NCBI RefSeq assembly: GCF_003457605.1
Contig: NZ_QRAN01000017.1
Coordinates: 35,386-99,385, forward strand
DNA from: Seongchinamella sediminis
Lineage (GTDB): Bacteria; Pseudomonadota; Gammaproteobacteria; Pseudomonadales; Halieaceae
DNA length: 64,000 bases
Reading direction: 5' to 3'
The notes under the pieces: generated by a model
The model's input: only the letters and a program-made list of their open reading frames with translations
The model's database searches: none
Told to the model about the DNA's origin: nothing
Made by a program: the position numbers and the translations under genes
Shown here: positions 21,501-28,610 of the stretch, one piece after another
Layout: the number at the start of each line of letters is the position of its first letter
Position numbering within the stretch: the first letter of the stretch is position 1

Positions 21501-21860
21501 CTGGTTGGAATAGAGCTTGTTATAGGTGTTGAGCAGCGAGTCCTCGCGGTCCTCCCCGACATGGAAACGCAGGGTGGCGGTGGCGCTGCCCGCCGCCGCG
21601 GTGGAGTACACATGCTCCACCCCCGGAATCTGCGCCAGCAGCTTCTCCAGCGGGATAACTACCTGACGCTCAACCTGGCGCGCGCTGAGACCGGGCGCCT
21701 GGACAATTACATCCACCATCGGCACCACAATCTGGGGCTCTTCCTCGCGGGGGGTGAAAGTCAGCGCGAGCACGCCGGCCAGCAGGCCGACGACGAAGAT
21801 CAGCTTCGGCAGTCCGCCGCCCAGGGAATAGCCGACCAGCCGATCAACGGGATGGATCAT
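18552..21860 (-). CDS. RND-family efflux permease
   Basis: Large inner-membrane proton-driven transporter, 1102 residues, slightly longer than typical AcrB. A membrane segment at about 18-36 is followed by a periplasmic porter loop (QAPGLSARQVERQVVIPLEKLL), then the first membrane cluster with the acidic transmembrane motif LGLLVDDPITGVDNISRFMG, and a second half ending in a helix cluster (about 1010-1090). It follows an ArsR sensor and a DUF2892 protein in one operon. Context suggests a role in sulfur stress or export of a reactive-sulfur or xenobiotic compound, but the substrate cannot be read from sequence. Confidence 0.93.
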   Translation of the reverse strand: MIHPVDRLVGYSLGGGLPKLIFVVGLLAGVLALTFTPREEEPQIVVPMVDVIVQAPGLSARQVERQVVIPLEKLLAQIPGVEHVYSTAAAGSATATLRFHVGEDREDSLLNTYNKLYSNQHRMPPVVSNWMLRPVEVDDVPIVMLALWSEDPQRYDDFELRRLADEVSTFLQAIPATSEVNVIGGRPRTVRILIDPESMGARNTTAQDVVMALSVSNVLRDAGGLTVSNGSVLLEAGDVIRSVGELQGLVVNVVDGAPVYLRDVARVVDGPAEAESYTWIGFAPQHPRGAASDRPMVAISVAKQRGSNAVSVAEAVHQAMGRMQRELLPPEVQVEVLRDYGQTADEKVNNLSTSLGFAIFTVVVFIGVFLGWRPALVVGLAVPICYGITLALDMALGYTINRVTLFALILSLGLLVDDPITGVDNISRFMGRGDLSVGDRVVAAMAEIRIPLILSTVTIIFAFLPLAGITGMMGPYMAPMAFNVPASVITSTLVAFLVTPWLASRLLQAQPVAQVTSVSEGPYARFMAPLLDNRKLAKLVLWAVLGLFLVTAALPVFRLVPLKLLPFDNKNEVQVLIDMPESASLEQTAALAREVAETVTRVPEVQAVAAFVGVPSAIDFNGMVRRYYQRIGPHLGDLRITLADKTRREHQSHGLVLRLRQLLEPFNRGGISVKVVEVPPGPPVLSTLVAEIYADALTPYETQKEAARALMERLGREAHVVEIDSTMEADRERRRFVTDRQKAALSGIAADDVAQTLAMANEGYVAGYLQLEREARPLPMELRLDPRHRLSEHDFKRLLVRGRQGVAKSTTAQGLEVAPQPLAAIGELGDFEHGPADTMIHRKDLRPVVYVMAELNGRTPAEIIADVHADMGAAPGAGDDWQDRTFLSSGAGDGWSLPEGTDVQWTGEGEWRITKDVFRDMGLGYAFALLAIFFVLRVQTASSSLSLIIMLSIPLTVIGIMPGFWLMNQFGERWIAGAPEPVLFTATAMIGMIALAGIVVRNSLILVEFISQAREAGASIRDALLQAGSVRMRPVLLTAGTTLLGNLIITLDPVFAGLALAIIFGIVASTAFTLVVVPIVYLLVFDKPELQAAAASAPPEDV

Positions 21861-21881
21861 AGGGGCTTGCTCCCTGACGGA

Positions 21882-22085
21882 TTACTGGAAAGCGCAACCC
21901 GGTTGCTTGCCAAATTTGCGCAGGATCAGGGCCAGCGGGCAAAAGCCGGTAAACGCCGCCTGCAGCAGGTTGGCACCGACAAAGGCGGTAAACCACAGCC
22001 AGTACAGCGAATGTAGCTGGCTCAAGGCCAGGCTCGCCAGAATAAACAAGCCGGCAATGGCAAATACGAGTCTGTCTATATTCAT
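21882..22085 (-). CDS. DUF2892 (YgaP-type) small membrane protein
   Basis: 67-residue membrane protein with two hydrophobic segments (about 6-22 and 28-52). The order [20 protein letters not shown], then [21 protein letters not shown], is that of the DUF2892 domain, which also forms the C-terminus of the rhodanese YgaP. The conserved Cys in TGFCPL is present, plus a second near the C-terminus (QPGCAFQ). Such proteins commonly follow BigR/YgaV regulators. It lies 2 bases after the ArsR gene stop and 21 before the RND permease. Confidence 0.88.
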   Translation of the reverse strand: MNIDRLVFAIAGLFILASLALSQLHSLYWLWFTAFVGANLLQAAFTGFCPLALILRKFGKQPGCAFQ

Positions 22086-22087
22086 CG

Positions 22088-22420
22088 CTACTCTCCCTGT
22101 TCAGAATCGGCAGTGACGGCGCCATCGGCGCAGTAAATCCGGTGCAACGCCTCCAGCATGATCTGCGCCTTGCCATCACTGATAGCGTAGAAGATGCGCT
22201 GTGCCTCCCGCCGCGTGGTCACCAGCCCGCCATCGCGCAGCCGGGCCAGGTGCTGTGACAGCGCCGATTGCCCGAGCCCGGTCAGGGCCTCGAGTTCACC
22301 CACGGTGTGTTCCCGGGTGACCAGCGCGCACAGCACCAGCAGGCGCCCGGGATGGGACAGGTCCTTGAGCAATTCAGCGGCGGACCCCGCATTTTGCTGC
22401 ATCAGTGAAACATCAAGCAC
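22088..22420 (-). CDS. ArsR-family repressor with BigR/SqrR-type cysteine pair
   Basis: Winged-helix dimeric repressor, 110 residues. The [23 protein letters not shown] and wing [11 protein letters not shown] match the BigR/YgaV/SqrR branch. The two cysteines, C31 (RLLVLCALV) and C97 (HRIYCADG), are 66 residues apart, the same spacing as the redox pair of BigR (Cys42/Cys108 from memory of the family), which forms a di- or tetrasulfide bridge with persulfides. It heads an operon with a DUF2892 protein and an RND pump. A long palindrome lies just upstream at 22444-22471 and is the obvious operator for autoregulation. Confidence 0.9.
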   Translation of the reverse strand: MLDVSLMQQNAGSAAELLKDLSHPGRLLVLCALVTREHTVGELEALTGLGQSALSQHLARLRDGGLVTTRREAQRIFYAISDGKAQIMLEALHRIYCADGAVTADSEQGE

Positions 22421-22443
22421 TGCGCACTCCTACATAAGAATTT

Positions 22444-22471
22444 ACTTATATAAGATATCTCTTATATAAGT
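22444..22471. promoter_or_regulatory. Palindromic operator candidate for the ArsR regulator
   Basis: A perfect inverted repeat, ACTTATATAAGA-TATC-TCTTATATAAGT, with 12-bp arms stands 23 bases upstream of the regulator start. It is AT-rich in otherwise GC-rich DNA, and each arm contains the smaller palindrome TTATATAA, so it can also serve as -10 material. AT-rich palindromes overlapping the promoter are the known binding sites of BigR-type repressors. Confidence 0.75.
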
Positions 22472-22521
22472 CAAGAATCATCTGCCCGGGCGAGGGGCAA
22501 TTATGGTGCTCGCGGCAGATT

Positions 22522-22550
22522 AAAAAAAGGGGGGCCGAAAGGCCCCCCAA
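22522..22550 (-). terminator. Rho-independent terminator after amtB
   Basis: Stem GGGGGGCC (22529-22536), loop GAAA, stem GGCCCCCC (22541-22548). On the minus strand it is followed by seven T (A-run 22522-22528). It lies about 40 bases past the amtB stop. Confidence 0.9.
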
Positions 22551-22589
22551 AACACGCATCACTACAATGCGCCCGCAAGACGGTGGTGC

Positions 22590-23822
22590 TTACTGGTTGG
22601 CGAACTCGGGGTAGGCCTCCATGCCGCACTCTGCCAGGTCGACGCCTTCGTACTCTTCCTCTTCGCTGACCCGGATACCGATCAGCATCTTCAGCACGAA
22701 CCAGACGATGAAGCTGGTGACAAACACCCAGGTAAAGATAGTGGCGGCACCGATCAGCTGGCCGCTGAAGGACGAACCGTCGTTGGTGACCGGCACCAGC
22801 AGCAGGCCCAGCAGACCCACGACACCGTGTACCGAGATGGCGCCCACCGGATCGTCGATTTTCAGCTTGTCCAGGAACACGATGGAGAACACCACCAGCA
22901 CGCCGCCCAGGCCGCCGAACAGGGTTGCCTGCAGCGCGGTCGGGGTGGAGGGCTCGGCGGTAATCGCCACCAGGCCAGCCAGGGCGCCGTTGAGGGCCAT
23001 GGTCAGGTCGGCCTTGCCGAACATGACCTTGGCGACCACCAGCGCGGCGATCAGGCCACCGGCAGCGGCGGCGTTGGTGTTCATGAACACGATGGCCACC
23101 GAGTTGGCGCTCTCGACGCTGGCGGTCGCCAGCACCGAGCCGCCGTTGAAGCCAAACCAGCCCATCCACAGGATGAAGGTACCCAGGGTTGCCAGCGGCA
23201 GGTTGGCACCGGGAATGGCGTTGACCTGTCCGTTGGGGCCGTACTTGCCTTTACGTGCGCCGAGCAGGATGACGCCGGCCAGGGCAGCGGCGGCGCCCGC
23301 CATGTGGACGATGCCGGAGCCGGCGAAGTCGGAGAAGCCCAGGTCGCCGAGGGTGTACATGCCGAATACAGCATTGCCGCCCCAGGTCCAGCTACCCTCC
23401 ATGGGGTAGATGAAGCCGGTCATCACCACGGCGAAGGCCAGGAAGGCCCACAGTTTCATGCGCTCGGCAACCGAGCCGGAAACGATGGACATCGCCGTGG
23501 CCACAAATACCACCTGGAAGTAGAAGTCGGCTGAGGGCGCGTACGTCGCGGGCTCCTCGGCACCGGTCACGCCGTCGCCGGTGATCGACGACAGGAACCA
23601 GTCGCCGCCGTACATGATCATGTAACCGCAAATCATGTACATGGTGCAGGACACGGCGAACAAGGCCACGTTCTTGAGCAGGATTTCAGTGGTGTTCTTG
23701 GAGCGAACCAGGCCCGCCTCGAGCATGGCGAAGCCGGCGGCCATCCACATGACCAGGGCACCGCACACCAGGAAATAGAAGGTGTCCAGTGCGTACTGCA
23801 ATTGAAAAATATTGTCTTCCAT
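22590..23822 (-). CDS. amtB: Ammonium transporter
   Basis: Trimeric inner-membrane ammonium channel/transporter, 410 residues with eleven predicted membrane segments and no obvious cleaved signal peptide. Amt signatures include FAMLEAGLVRSKN, GGNAVFGMYTLGDLGFSDFAGSGIVHM (in part), and late SVHGVVGLLG with one of the twin pore histidines. It is gated by the GlnK product encoded 28 bases upstream. A strong terminator ends the transcript. Expression is expected under nitrogen limitation through the promoter at 25089-25102. Confidence 0.97.
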   Translation of the reverse strand: MEDNIFQLQYALDTFYFLVCGALVMWMAAGFAMLEAGLVRSKNTTEILLKNVALFAVSCTMYMICGYMIMYGGDWFLSSITGDGVTGAEEPATYAPSADFYFQVVFVATAMSIVSGSVAERMKLWAFLAFAVVMTGFIYPMEGSWTWGGNAVFGMYTLGDLGFSDFAGSGIVHMAGAAAALAGVILLGARKGKYGPNGQVNAIPGANLPLATLGTFILWMGWFGFNGGSVLATASVESANSVAIVFMNTNAAAAGGLIAALVVAKVMFGKADLTMALNGALAGLVAITAEPSTPTALQATLFGGLGGVLVVFSIVFLDKLKIDDPVGAISVHGVVGLLGLLLVPVTNDGSSFSGQLIGAATIFTWVFVTSFIVWFVLKMLIGIRVSEEEEYEGVDLAECGMEAYPEFANQ

Positions 23823-23850
23823 TGGAATACTCTCTTGTTTCAGTTCAGGA

Positions 23851-24252
<402 letters not shown>

Positions 24253-24987
24253 TTACATACTCTTGGCGATGGAAACAACCACGGTATCTTCACCCCAGTC
24301 GGTGCCGAACACGTCTTTCTTGTCCAGGTTGGTACCGACATAGGTAGCGCCGAGATCAACGCCCATCACGCTCCAGGTCAGGCCCACGGAGTAGTCGGTG
24401 TAGGAATCTTCCGCAACGCCATCGTCCCCGCAGTCAAGGAAACATCCATCATCAGTGAGGTCGTTGTAGCCCACGTGGAAGTCCAGGCTCAGGTTCTCGG
24501 CCAGGCCGAAGCTGTAGTCCGCGTAGTAATAGAAGAATGTGTCGGTTTCGCCGTAGTAGTCATCGGAGTAGGCCATGCCCAGGGTCAGATCGTGGAACGA
24601 GAAGCTGCCATACAACTCCTGGTAATCACCCTCGGCGCCGTCATCCCCGGGGTAGTCGTAGTACAGGTAGCCGACGTCAATCGCGGAGTTCTCGCCAATA
24701 TCCATGCCCCAGCCGATGTAGTAATCCAGCTCCAGCGAGCCGTCGAAACCGTCATTACTGTCGAAGTCGACCGTGGAGCCCCAGGTGCCGATGTAAATGC
24801 CATTTTCAAACGCCAGGTCGAAACCACCCTGGAGGGCGATATCCTCGTCGGACTGGGAAATACCGCGGAAGCGGTAGTCACTGACCAGCGCGACGTTGGC
24901 GCTGATCTCGGCGGCCTGCACTGAGGTGGCAGTTGCACCGGCGAGCAGGGAAGCGGCGATCGCGGCGGGAAGTACTTTTTTCAACAT
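24253..24987 (-). CDS. TorF-family putative porin
   Basis: Outer-membrane beta-barrel, 244 residues with a signal peptide (MLKKVLPAAIAASLLAGA, cleavage near VQAA-EI). The start of the mature chain, ISANVALVSDYRFRGISQSD, is the hallmark of this porin-like family (TIGR02001 style). Acid-rich, Tyr-rich alternating strands follow. Being first in an operon with glnK and amtB, behind a sigma-54-type promoter, it is probably a channel for small nitrogen compounds; that substrate is inference. Confidence 0.9.
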   Translation of the reverse strand: MLKKVLPAAIAASLLAGATATSVQAAEISANVALVSDYRFRGISQSDEDIALQGGFDLAFENGIYIGTWGSTVDFDSNDGFDGSLELDYYIGWGMDIGENSAIDVGYLYYDYPGDDGAEGDYQELYGSFSFHDLTLGMAYSDDYYGETDTFFYYYADYSFGLAENLSLDFHVGYNDLTDDGCFLDCGDDGVAEDSYTDYSVGLTWSVMGVDLGATYVGTNLDKKDVFGTDWGEDTVVVSIAKSM

Positions 24988-25088
24988 GTCTCAAATCTCC
25001 GTGATTTGTTGGTCTGGTGTGTCAGATGCGTATGCGTCATCTCGTGACGGGCACATTGGGTGCGCAATACAAATCTGCCGGAGATACT

Positions 25089-25106
25089 GCAGCGGCTGTG
25101 CCAAGG
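25089..25106 (-). promoter_or_regulatory. Sigma-54 (RpoN) promoter for porin-glnK-amtB
   Basis: On the minus strand TTGGCACAGCCGCTGCA carries the invariant GG (-24) and GC (-12) ten bases apart and matches TGGCAC-N5-TTGC except at the -12 side (CTGC). It would start transcription near 25077, leaving a leader of about 90 bases before the porin start. Nitrogen-regulated glnK-amtB operons are classic RpoN targets. Confidence 0.75.
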
Positions 25107-25210
25107 TAATATTTCTCCAATAAATACAAAGAGGTAGGGTGAAAAAGCCGCTGTCGCGGAGAGCGCTGCGCACCAATTACGCACCCTGCGGCGCACCCCA
25201 ACAGCGCGCA

Positions 25211-25225
25211 GCACCATTTTGGTGC
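25211..25225. promoter_or_regulatory. NtrC-type enhancer site
   Basis: GCACCA-TTT-TGGTGC is a perfect dyad matching the NtrC consensus core GCACCA-N3-TGGTGC. It lies about 110 bases upstream of the sigma-54 promoter, a normal enhancer distance. A half site GCACCA at 25170-25175 lies between the two. Confidence 0.75.
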
Positions 25226-25337
25226 GCAGTGGCCGCCTGCCCCGCTCACTGACCGGGCCGGGCGCTTCTGATCTGGGTAAGCCGGGCAAAACCAAGTAGA
25301 ATCCTGAGCCTGTTATCGCATGCAAAGGTTCAGCACC

Positions 25338-25601
25338 ATGGCCATCAAACCGCCACCGCCCCCCTGGGAGGTCCTACAGCAGGTCAACGATCTGGTTGGC
25401 AGCTCCGGCCTCAAGAGCGAGGTCGACAAAGGGGTCAGAACCCTGGCCCAGTCCGCCCTCGCCCGGCTCGACGTGGTCAGCCGCGAGGAGTTCGACGCCC
25501 AGGCGGAAATCCTCAAGCGCACCCGCGAGCGGGTCGTCGCCCTGGAAGCCGAACTGGAAGCCATGACCCGGGAACTGGAAGCCCTCGACCAACAGGATTG
25601 A
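25338..25601 (+). CDS. ubiK: UbiK/YqiC ubiquinone-biosynthesis accessory factor
   Basis: 87-residue BMFP-domain protein that assists the soluble ubiquinone-biosynthesis complex with UbiJ. The C-terminal half is a strong coiled coil with the family motif LARLDVVSREEFDAQAEILKRT. The start MAIKPPPPPWEVLQQVNDL at 25338 has AAAGG nine bases upstream; an in-frame ATG at 25320 would add six residues and lacks a ribosome site. The N-terminus has an unusual run of five prolines. It precedes comM, the order found in Pseudomonas. Confidence 0.92.
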   Translation: MAIKPPPPPWEVLQQVNDLVGSSGLKSEVDKGVRTLAQSALARLDVVSREEFDAQAEILKRTRERVVALEAELEAMTRELEALDQQD

Positions 25602-25645
25602 CGCCGGCCGCGGAGACGGCCCCGCATTGCGCTCAGGGAAGAGCC

Positions 25646-27133
25646 ATGGAACTATCGATCGTCCACAGCCGGGCGCTGTCCGGCCTGTCGGCACCGCCGG
25701 TGCGGGTGGAAACCCACCTGTCCAACGGACTGCCGGCCTTCAATATCGTCGGCCTGCCGGAAACCGCGGTGCGCGAGAGCCGGGAGCGGGTGCGCAGCGC
25801 CCTGCTCAACTCCCACTTCCAGTTTCCCGACCGGCGCATCACCATCAACCTGGCGCCGGCGGACCTGCCCAAGGAAGGCGGCCGTTTCGATCTGCCCATC
25901 GCCCTGGGGATTCTGCTGGCCTCGGGCCAGCTCGAGAACCGGCTCGCCGGCAGCCACGAGTTTCTCGGCGAACTGGCCCTCGACGGCAGCCTGCAGGCGG
26001 TTCCGGGAGCGGTTTGCGCGGCCCTGGCCGCCAGCGCCTGCGGCAATACCCTGGTGGTGCCAAAACCCAACGAGAGCAACGCCAGCCAGGTGCCCGACGC
26101 CCGGGTACTGGCGGCCCCCGACCTGCTCACCCTGTGCGCCCATATCAACGGCGCCGCCCGGCTGGAACGCGCTGCCGCCGTTGCCGAGCCCGGCGAGCCG
26201 CGCTACGAGGACCTGGCGGATGTTGTCGGCCAGGCAGCGGCGCGCCGGGCGCTGGAAATTGCCGCCAGCGGGGGCCACAACCTGCTGTTCATCGGCCCGC
26301 CCGGCACCGGCAAGACCATGCTCGCCAGCCGCCTTCCCGGCATCCTGCCACCGCCGTCCCGGGAGGAATCCCTGGTCGCCCTTGCCTTGCGCGACTTCCA
26401 GGGCCAGAACGCGGTCGGCGAGGCCCTGCGCCGGCCCTTTCGCAACCCCCATCACAGCGCCAGCGCTGCCGCCCTGATCGGCGGCGGCAGGAATCCCCGC
26501 CCCGGCGAGGCCTCCCTGGCCCACGGCGGCGTGCTGTTTCTGGACGAGCTGCCGGAGTTCAACCGGCACTGCCTGGAGGTACTGCGGGAACCGCTGGAAT
26601 CCGGCCAGGTCACCCTGTCGCGGGCCAGCTACAAGCAGACCTACCCCGCCGCCTTCCAGCTGATCGCCGCCATGAACCCCTGCCCCTGCGGCTACCTCGG
26701 CGACCCGCAGCGCCACTGCCGCTGCACCCCGGAGCAGATCCAGCGCTACCGCAACCGGGTGTCGGGGCCGCTGCTGGACCGCATCGACCTGCATATCCAG
26801 GTACCGCGCCAGGCCCCCGGGCTGTTGCTGGAGGCCGCCACCGGTGGCGAGGCCTCGGCGGAGGTCCGGCGCCGGGTGGGTCACTGCCGGCAGCGGCAAC
26901 TGGCCCGGCAGCACTGCTGCAATGCGCGGCTGGCAACGGATGTACTGCTGGACATCTGCGCCCTTGACCGACGCCAGCGCACCGACCTCGGCGAGCTGGC
27001 CGCCCGGCTGCAACTGTCCGGGCGCGGCCTGCACCGCACCCTGCGGGTCGCCCGCACCATCGCCGACATGGAGGCCCGGGAGCGAATCTCCGGGGCCGAC
27101 ATCGCCGAGGCCCTGGCCTTTCGCGAAAACTGA
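25646..27133 (+). CDS. comM: ComM/YifB family AAA ATPase (Mg-chelatase-like)
   Basis: Hexameric helicase that promotes branch migration during natural transformation and recombination (ComM knowledge). 495 residues from the ATG at 25646 (MELSIVHSRALSGL) with AGGGAAGAG upstream; the frame is open earlier but out of family. Domains: N-terminal Lon-protease-like ChlI domain (about 20-165), AAA core with Walker A GPPGTGKTMLA and Walker B VLFLDELPEF, arginine-finger region, and the zinc-binding NPCPCGYLGDPQRHCRC. The C-terminal Mg_chelatase_C helical domain ends the chain. Confidence 0.96.
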   Translation: MELSIVHSRALSGLSAPPVRVETHLSNGLPAFNIVGLPETAVRESRERVRSALLNSHFQFPDRRITINLAPADLPKEGGRFDLPIALGILLASGQLENRLAGSHEFLGELALDGSLQAVPGAVCAALAASACGNTLVVPKPNESNASQVPDARVLAAPDLLTLCAHINGAARLERAAAVAEPGEPRYEDLADVVGQAAARRALEIAASGGHNLLFIGPPGTGKTMLASRLPGILPPPSREESLVALALRDFQGQNAVGEALRRPFRNPHHSASAAALIGGGRNPRPGEASLAHGGVLFLDELPEFNRHCLEVLREPLESGQVTLSRASYKQTYPAAFQLIAAMNPCPCGYLGDPQRHCRCTPEQIQRYRNRVSGPLLDRIDLHIQVPRQAPGLLLEAATGGEASAEVRRRVGHCRQRQLARQHCCNARLATDVLLDICALDRRQRTDLGELAARLQLSGRGLHRTLRVARTIADMEARERISGADIAEALAFREN

Positions 27134-27225
27134 CGGATCGGTCCGGGCAGATCCCCGCCGGCGGTCCAACTGGGAATACCGCGTAACTTTTACCGCCCGC
27201 CCGCCTGTGCCAGACTTTACTAAAC

Positions 27226-27241
27226 ACTAATAGCCATTAGT
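27226..27241. promoter_or_regulatory. Palindrome upstream of the P450 gene
   Basis: ACTAAT-AGCC-ATTAGT, a perfect dyad with 6-bp arms, lies 60 bases before the P450 start in a 167-base gap. Size and position fit an operator for a TetR-like or similar regulator; no regulator gene is adjacent. Confidence 0.4.
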
Positions 27242-27300
27242 CCACCCCAACGCCAGGCCCGGTCTGCGAGACCCGGTCTGCGCCACACCCGGAGATTCCC

Positions 27301-28548
27301 ATGAGCCAATGCCCTTTCGCCAACCTGCTGGACCCGGATACCTACAAGGACGGCATGCCCTACCAGTCTTTAAAGGCGATCCGCGATGCCGGCCCCATTG
27401 TCAAACTCGAGGACCCGCTCACCGGCATCCCCTACTGGGCCGTCACCCGGATCGCCGAGCTGGACTATGTGTCCAAGCACCCGCAGCTGTTCTCTTCCGC
27501 CGCCCGCTCCGCCTTTCCCATGGAAATGGATGAGTTCACCGTGGAAATGCAGCAGAACACCATCATCAACATGGACCCGCCCCGCCACCAGAAGGTGCGG
27601 CGCATCGTCCGCAATGCCTTTACCCCCCGGCGGGTGGATTCCTACGAGGCCAATTTCCGCGAGCACGCCAAACGCATCGTCGATGCCGTGGCCGGCCGCG
27701 GCAAATGCGAGTTCGTGGAGGAGGTCGCCGCGGAACTGCCGCTGATCGCCATCCTCGACCTGCTCGGGGTACCGCTGGCCGACCGCAAGCAGTTCTTCGA
27801 TTGGACCAACACCATGATCTTCGCCGACGACCCGGACATGGCCACCTCCGAGGAGGAGGCCCAGCTCGCGGCCATGGAAGTCATTGGCTACGCCATGCAG
27901 CTGGCCCACAAGCACCGCGCCGAGCCGATGAATAACATCACCAGCGCCCTGCTCGACGCCGAGCTGGACGGCGAACCGGTATCGGAAGACATGTTCGGCT
28001 GGATGTTCATCCTGATTCTGGTGGGCGGCAATGAGTCCACCCGCACGGTCATCGCCCAGGGCATGCGCCTGTTGATGGAGCACCCCGAACAGCTGCAGTA
28101 CCTGGTGGACAACCCGGACAAGATCGGCAATGCGGTGGAGGAGATCCTCAGGTATAACACCGCGTTCATCGCCATGCGCCGCACGGCGACCGAGGACGTG
28201 GAAGTGGGCGGCCAGCTGATCAAGAAAGGCGACAAGGTGGTGCTGCACTACCACACCGCCAACCACGACGAGCAGGTATTCGGCGACACCGCCATGGACT
28301 TCGACGTCACCCGTGCGGAGCGCATGCCCGACCTGTACAACCAGTTGCGCTCCTTCGGCATCGGCCAGCATTTCTGTATCGGCACCCACCTGGCCCGGCT
28401 GGAGCTCAATGTCATGTTCGAGGAAATCCTGCCCCGGCTGCGTAACCCCCGCTTCAAGGGCCAGCCCGAGTATGTGCGCTCCTTTTTCGTCAACGCCATG
28501 AAGAAGATGCACATTTCCTTCGACCCGGAAACCACCAGCGCCCCCTGA
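27301..28548 (+). CDS. Cytochrome P450
   Basis: Soluble haem monooxygenase, 415 residues, typical of bacterial class I P450s. Haem loop FGIGQHFCIGTHLA with the thiolate Cys359; ExxR motif in EEILRY; I-helix GGNESTRT in place of the common AGxxTT, a form also seen in CYP125/CYP124/CYP142-like sterol and terpenoid hydroxylases. The family cannot be fixed without alignment. It needs a ferredoxin and reductase that are not next to it. A beta-oxidation pair lies 1.6 kb downstream, which would suit sterol or lipid side-chain degradation, but that link is inference. Confidence 0.93.
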   Translation: MSQCPFANLLDPDTYKDGMPYQSLKAIRDAGPIVKLEDPLTGIPYWAVTRIAELDYVSKHPQLFSSAARSAFPMEMDEFTVEMQQNTIINMDPPRHQKVRRIVRNAFTPRRVDSYEANFREHAKRIVDAVAGRGKCEFVEEVAAELPLIAILDLLGVPLADRKQFFDWTNTMIFADDPDMATSEEEAQLAAMEVIGYAMQLAHKHRAEPMNNITSALLDAELDGEPVSEDMFGWMFILILVGGNESTRTVIAQGMRLLMEHPEQLQYLVDNPDKIGNAVEEILRYNTAFIAMRRTATEDVEVGGQLIKKGDKVVLHYHTANHDEQVFGDTAMDFDVTRAERMPDLYNQLRSFGIGQHFCIGTHLARLELNVMFEEILPRLRNPRFKGQPEYVRSFFVNAMKKMHISFDPETTSAP

Positions 28549-28610
28549 ACGGCACCACAAAGGCGCGCAAAGCGGCTATTATTCACTCTTCCTATACCCG
28601 GGAGTGAACA

